A stretch of DNA of 16,657 nucleotides from UMGS172 sp045578845 (lineage in GTDB: Bacteria; Bacillota; Clostridia; Oscillospirales; Acutalibacteraceae): contig JAZNLA010000021.1 of assembly GCA_045578845.1 (NCBI GenBank), positions 1 to 16,657 of the forward strand, written 5' to 3'. A program made the translations under genes and the position numbers. Below, in pieces: positions 14,198-16,657 of this stretch. The notes beneath the pieces are model-generated. The model had not been told where the DNA came from. It did no database searches and saw only the letters and a program-made list of their open reading frames with translations. Within the stretch, counting starts at the first letter, position 1; each line of letters starts with the position of its first letter.

Positions 14198-14670
14198 TTG
14201 ATTTCAGGCACCTCAGGATATTTGCCTGCAATAATGCTTTCAAGGTCAACGCTTGTTTCTTCCTTGGCGGTTGAGAAAACTATTTGTGTTTGGGTACTGC
14301 CGAACGTCTGCAACTGACCTATAAATACGTCTAATGCTTCGGTGCTTTCAAAGGCCACCTTAATAAGCATTGAGTAGTGACCGGTTACACAGCAACACTC
14401 AAGTACATTTGGGTGTGCAGTGATAAACGGGTAAAAAACCGCCTTTTGCTGGGGTTGTACTTCTAAATTAATAAAAGCGGTAATGGGATAGCCGAGCAGT
14501 TTGTGGTCAACCTTTACACCGTAACCGCTGATTATTCCTAACTTTTCAAGTCTTTCAAGTCTTGCAGCTGTTGCGGGTGACGATAAAAACACCTTCTCGG
14601 CGAGTTGTTTTAACGGCATTCTTGCGTTTTCTTTGAGCAGGCTTATAAGATGATTGTCAATTTTATCCAT
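14194..14670 (-). CDS. Lrp/AsnC-family transcriptional regulator
   Basis: 158-residue regulator with an N-terminal winged helix (about 1-60; NARMPLKQLAEKVFLSSPATAARLERLEKLGIISGYG) and a C-terminal RAM effector/oligomerisation domain (about 62-140), including the glycine-containing CCCVTGHYSMLIKV segment that lies near the amino-acid site in the family. Ligand unknown. I chose the ATG at 14670 because AAAGGA lies about 10 bases upstream; the longer in-frame start adds 27 residues foreign to the family. It is the first gene of a two-gene unit with the MGMT-family gene and is divergent from the SLOG gene. Confidence 0.93.
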   Translation of the reverse strand: MDKIDNHLISLLKENARMPLKQLAEKVFLSSPATAARLERLEKLGIISGYGVKVDHKLLGYPITAFINLEVQPQQKAVFYPFITAHPNVLECCCVTGHYSMLIKVAFESTEALDVFIGQLQTFGSTQTQIVFSTAKEETSVDLESIIAGKYPEVPEIK

Positions 14671-14704
14671 GATTATTCCTTTCAAAAGTGAAATACTGAA
14701 AATT

Positions 14705-14719
14705 CTTAATTTTATTAAG
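14705..14719. promoter_or_regulatory. Possible operator in the Lrp promoter region
   Basis: Palindrome CTTAAT-TTT-ATTAAG just downstream of the -10, where autoregulation by an Lrp-type protein could act. The assignment is by position only. Confidence 0.35.
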
Positions 14720-14722
14720 TGA

Positions 14723-14751
14723 ATTGTACTATTTTTTAAAGGTTTTGTCAA
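14723..14751 (-). promoter_or_regulatory. Promoter of the Lrp-MGMT operon
   Basis: Minus strand -35 TTGACA (14746-14751), 17 bases, -10 TACAAT (14723-14728). Confidence 0.8.
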
Positions 14752-14784
14752 TAACTTTTACTTTTTTAAATCGAGGTGGGTTTA

Positions 14785-15360
14785 ATGGATATATCGGAAA
14801 AAGGCTGTTGCTTTACGGGATATCGTCCCGAAAAGTTCGGATTTCCTTTAATAGATTCCGATCCGAATTACCGTATTTTAATGGAACGCTTGACTGCCGC
14901 TGTCAATGACCGTATTGCGAGTGGTTGTAAAGTGTTTTATACAGGTATGGCAAGGGGGTTTGATATTATCGCCGCCGAATATGTTGAACTTATTGCACGA
15001 TTTAATAAAGATATTAAACTCATAGCCGTTGTGCCGTTTAAGGGTCAAGAGAACTCTTGGGAAATAGAATGGCAGGAAAGATATAATAGGTTATTAAACT
15101 CATGTTACAGTGTTGTGACTTTAAGTGATACATATAAAAGAGGTGTATATCATAACCGTAACCGTTATATGGTGGATAGGTCGTGCAGTGTAATTGCTTA
15201 TTTTGACGGTAAAGCAGGCGGTACGGGCAGTACCGTAGAATATGCCGAGAAAAAAGGATTGGGAGTAATAAATATTTTCAGAAAAGACCTATACAGTGAA
15301 GAAACAAATAATTATAAAGCATATCTCGAAATATACTCACCCGATGAAGAGGAATATTAA
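14785..15360 (+). CDS. SLOG/YpsA-type (DUF1273) protein
   Basis: Rossmann-like protein of 191 residues in the SLOG superfamily (relatives of DprA and LOG). Motifs seen are CCFTGYRPEKFGF near the N-terminus, TGMARGFDIIAAE in the middle (the nucleotide-binding glycine region of the family), YHNRNRYMVDRS, and GGTGSTVEYAEKKG near the C-terminus. YpsA-type members are conserved in Firmicutes and one in Bacillus affects cell division and stress; SLOG proteins in general are thought to bind nucleotide-like ligands. The specific role here is unknown. The start is ATG 14785 because GAGGTGG sits just upstream, overlapping an in-frame GTG at 14776. It stands alone and converges on metA. Confidence 0.87.
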   Translation: MDISEKGCCFTGYRPEKFGFPLIDSDPNYRILMERLTAAVNDRIASGCKVFYTGMARGFDIIAAEYVELIARFNKDIKLIAVVPFKGQENSWEIEWQERYNRLLNSCYSVVTLSDTYKRGVYHNRNRYMVDRSCSVIAYFDGKAGGTGSTVEYAEKKGLGVINIFRKDLYSEETNNYKAYLEIYSPDEEEY

Positions 15361-15363
15361 ACC

Positions 15364-15397
15364 AAAACCCCGATTGATTATATTCAATCAGGGTTTT
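15364..15397. terminator. Bidirectional terminator between SLOG gene and metA
   Basis: AAAACCC-C-GATTGA and TCAATC-A-GGGTTTT around a six-base loop, with A and T runs on both sides, placed between two convergent stop codons. Confidence 0.85.
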
Positions 15398-15400
15398 AAA

Positions 15401-16315
15401 TTACAATTCCGCCAAATCGTACGGTGTGTGAAGATATACAATGTGGTTTAACCAGTTGGCATATAACATGCTTGAATGGGATTTCCATTGGAATTTCGGT
15501 CTTGTGGTTGGGTCATCATTTATAAAATAGTTTACGGGAACATCGGGATTTATGCCTTTAAGCACATCGCGGTTATATTCGTTTGCCAAGGTGTTGCGGT
15601 TGTACTCGGCATGACCTGAAACAAAAATGTTACGGCAATCGCGGTCGGTGACAATGTAGGCACCCGCTTCTTTTGACTCTGCCAAAATCATCAAATCATC
15701 ATTTTTTCTTATGTCTTCAATCGGTACTTCGGTGTATCTCGAATGGGGTGCAAAAAACTCGTCGTCAAAACCGCGGGTCAGCGGGTGGTGTCGGTCGGTC
15801 GGGAAGTGACGGTATATTCCGCTGAGTTTCTTTGGTAATTCTTTTTTGTTCAAACCGTATTTGTAGTAAAGTCCCGCTTGCGAACCCCAACAAATGTAAA
15901 GTGTGGAATAAACATTGGTTTTTGCCCAATCCATTATAGAGCAAAGTTCTTTCCAATATGTGACTTCCTCAAACGGCAATTTTTCAACCGGTGCACCGGT
16001 GATAATAAGTCCGTCAAAACGCTCATCTTTGATTTCGTCAAAGGTCTTGTAGAATTTAAGTAAATGTTCAGCCGAAGTGTTTTTGGAAATGTGGCTTGCC
16101 ATTTGTATAAGTTCAACCTCGACCTGTAACGGTGTGTTACCAAGCAACCGTAAAAGTTGCGTTTCGGTGTCAATCTTGGTCGGCATAAGGTTGATTATTG
16201 CTATTTTAAGCGGGCGAATATCTTGATGAATAGCCCTATTTTCGGTCATTATAAAAACATTTTCCGCCTCTAAAGTTCTTGCGGCAGGTAAACTGTCAGG
16301 TATTTTGATAGGCAT
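15401..16315 (-). CDS. metA: Homoserine O-acetyltransferase, MetA type
   Basis: Cytoplasmic enzyme that acylates L-homoserine at the first committed step of methionine synthesis; 304 residues, the usual length. The glutamine-amidotransferase-like fold carries the catalytic cysteine C142 (YICWGSQAG), H235 and E237 (SGHAEYN). Residue 111 is glutamate (GAPVEKLPFEEV). Published work on this family links Glu111 with acetyl-CoA and Gly111 (as in E. coli) with succinyl-CoA, so acetylation is predicted despite the common annotation as succinyltransferase. AGGAG precedes the ATG. It appears monocistronic with its own promoter. No S-box or T-box is recognisable upstream. Confidence 0.94.
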   Translation of the reverse strand: MPIKIPDSLPAARTLEAENVFIMTENRAIHQDIRPLKIAIINLMPTKIDTETQLLRLLGNTPLQVEVELIQMASHISKNTSAEHLLKFYKTFDEIKDERFDGLIITGAPVEKLPFEEVTYWKELCSIMDWAKTNVYSTLYICWGSQAGLYYKYGLNKKELPKKLSGIYRHFPTDRHHPLTRGFDDEFFAPHSRYTEVPIEDIRKNDDLMILAESKEAGAYIVTDRDCRNIFVSGHAEYNRNTLANEYNRDVLKGINPDVPVNYFINDDPTTRPKFQWKSHSSMLYANWLNHIVYLHTPYDLAEL

Positions 16316-16345
16316 AAAAAACTCCTAAATGATTTTATACATTAT

Positions 16346-16374
16346 ATAATAGCAAACAAAAAACAAAAATGCAA
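16346..16374 (-). promoter_or_regulatory. Promoter of metA
   Basis: Minus strand -35 TTGCAT (16369-16374), 17 bases, -10 TATTAT (16346-16351), about 30 bases before the start codon. The leader is too short to hold a methionine riboswitch. Confidence 0.6.
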
Positions 16375-16392
16375 GAGGCAGTATTATAAAGG

Positions 16393-16426
16393 TGCAAAAC
16401 TCGCTAAATTTCTGTTAAGTTTTGCA
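16393..16426. repeat. Inverted repeat upstream of the metA promoter
   Basis: TGCAAAACT (16393-16401) and AGTTTTGCA (16418-16426), nine-base arms with a 16-base gap. It lies between two divergent promoters and could be an operator for either. No T run suggests termination. Confidence 0.45.
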
Positions 16427-16472
16427 AAAAAAGATAAATTTCAAAAAACTTCAAAAAACATAAAAAAAAGTG

Positions 16473-16501
16473 TTGACAAAGCAATCAGTGTGTGGTAATA
16501 T
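16473..16501 (+). promoter_or_regulatory. Strong promoter reading out of the window, probably of an rRNA operon
   Basis: -35 TTGACA (16473-16478), 17 bases, -10 TAATAT (16496-16501), preceded by an A-tract-rich stretch (16426-16470) of the sort that serves as an UP element at ribosomal promoters. Confidence 0.75.
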
Positions 16502-16507
16502 AATCGG

Positions 16508-16657
16508 GCACCTTTAAGGGCGGGAGCCGTTAAGGGGAGCGAAAAGCGGACCTTGAAAATTAAACAACGATAACTTAAAATAACCCGAAAATTTTTAAGA
16601 GTTTAAAAACTCAAGTATACGGGACAACACGCAAAAGTGTTGGACTGAGAGAAGCGA
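16508..16657 (+). ncRNA. Structured leader RNA, probably rRNA operon leader (partial)
   Basis: About 150 bases after the promoter contain no ORF but several stems: GAGTT/AACTC (16599-16612 region) nested in ACCCG/CGGGA, and CAACAC/GTGTTG at about 16625-16642. GGACCTTGAAAATTAAACA at 16549-16567 resembles the boxA-like CTTTGAAAA...AACA segment found before 16S rRNA genes in Firmicutes. The 16S gene would begin just beyond base 16657. A metabolite riboswitch is the main alternative. Confidence 0.5.

Noticed and set aside
16615..16657. TPP riboswitch 5' half
   Set aside because: CTGAGAG follows a hairpin as in TPP aptamers, but the stem is offset by extra bases and the 3' half is outside the window. 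The upstream boxA-like segment fits an rRNA leader better.
1..16657. CRISPR arrays, toxin-antitoxin pairs, phage genes, restriction systems
   Set aside because: I looked for spaced direct repeats, small paired ORFs and matching protein motifs and found none.

Overview
The window looks like chromosomal DNA of a low-GC, strictly anaerobic Firmicute, most likely a clostridial gut-type organism (Oscillospiraceae/Ruminococcaceae-like). This rests on AT-rich intergenic DNA, strong AGGAGG-type ribosome binding sites, TTGACA-17-TATAAT promoters, a rubrerythrin with an N-terminal rubredoxin under a PerR repressor, and a clostridial style of rRNA leader. Genus and species cannot be read from the sequence.

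Left part (1-6932). A minus-strand peroxide-defence pair (perR and a rubrerythrin cut by the window edge) is read from a consensus promoter that overlaps a near-perfect PerR box. Facing away from it is a two-gene phosphate operon: a PiT permease and its DUF47/PhoU-like partner, closed by a terminator. Next come a 997-residue ABC transporter that fuses the ATPase to an FtsX/MacB-type permease, and a single-pass membrane protein of unknown function with its own promoter.

Middle part (6937-9262). A tRNA-Arg(CCG) lies between two hairpins. Thirty-six bases after it begins a 1,985-bp segment bounded by perfect 27-bp inverted repeats. Its only complete gene of recognisable function is a MATE efflux pump with its own promoter, a 12-codon leader ORF, an intrinsic terminator just before the start codon, and its own 3' terminator. 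It looks like a self-contained, attenuator-controlled drug-efflux cassette mobilised without a transposase of its own. Two further hairpin repeats lie inside or beside its right end. This is the most unusual part of the window.

Right part (9263-16657). A 1-phosphofructokinase is followed by alaS-hinT-phosphoribosyltransferase on the plus strand. A minus-strand pair of an Lrp/AsnC regulator and a small MGMT-family protein overlaps by 4 bp and converges on the phosphoribosyltransferase through a shared terminator. A SLOG/YpsA-type protein converges on metA, whose residue 111 predicts homoserine O-acetyltransferase activity. The window ends in a promoter and structured leader that probably belong to an rRNA operon starting just outside.

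Most of the window is ordinary housekeeping sequence. The parts that repay a second look are the inverted-repeat MATE cassette, its leader-peptide attenuator and the PerR operator.
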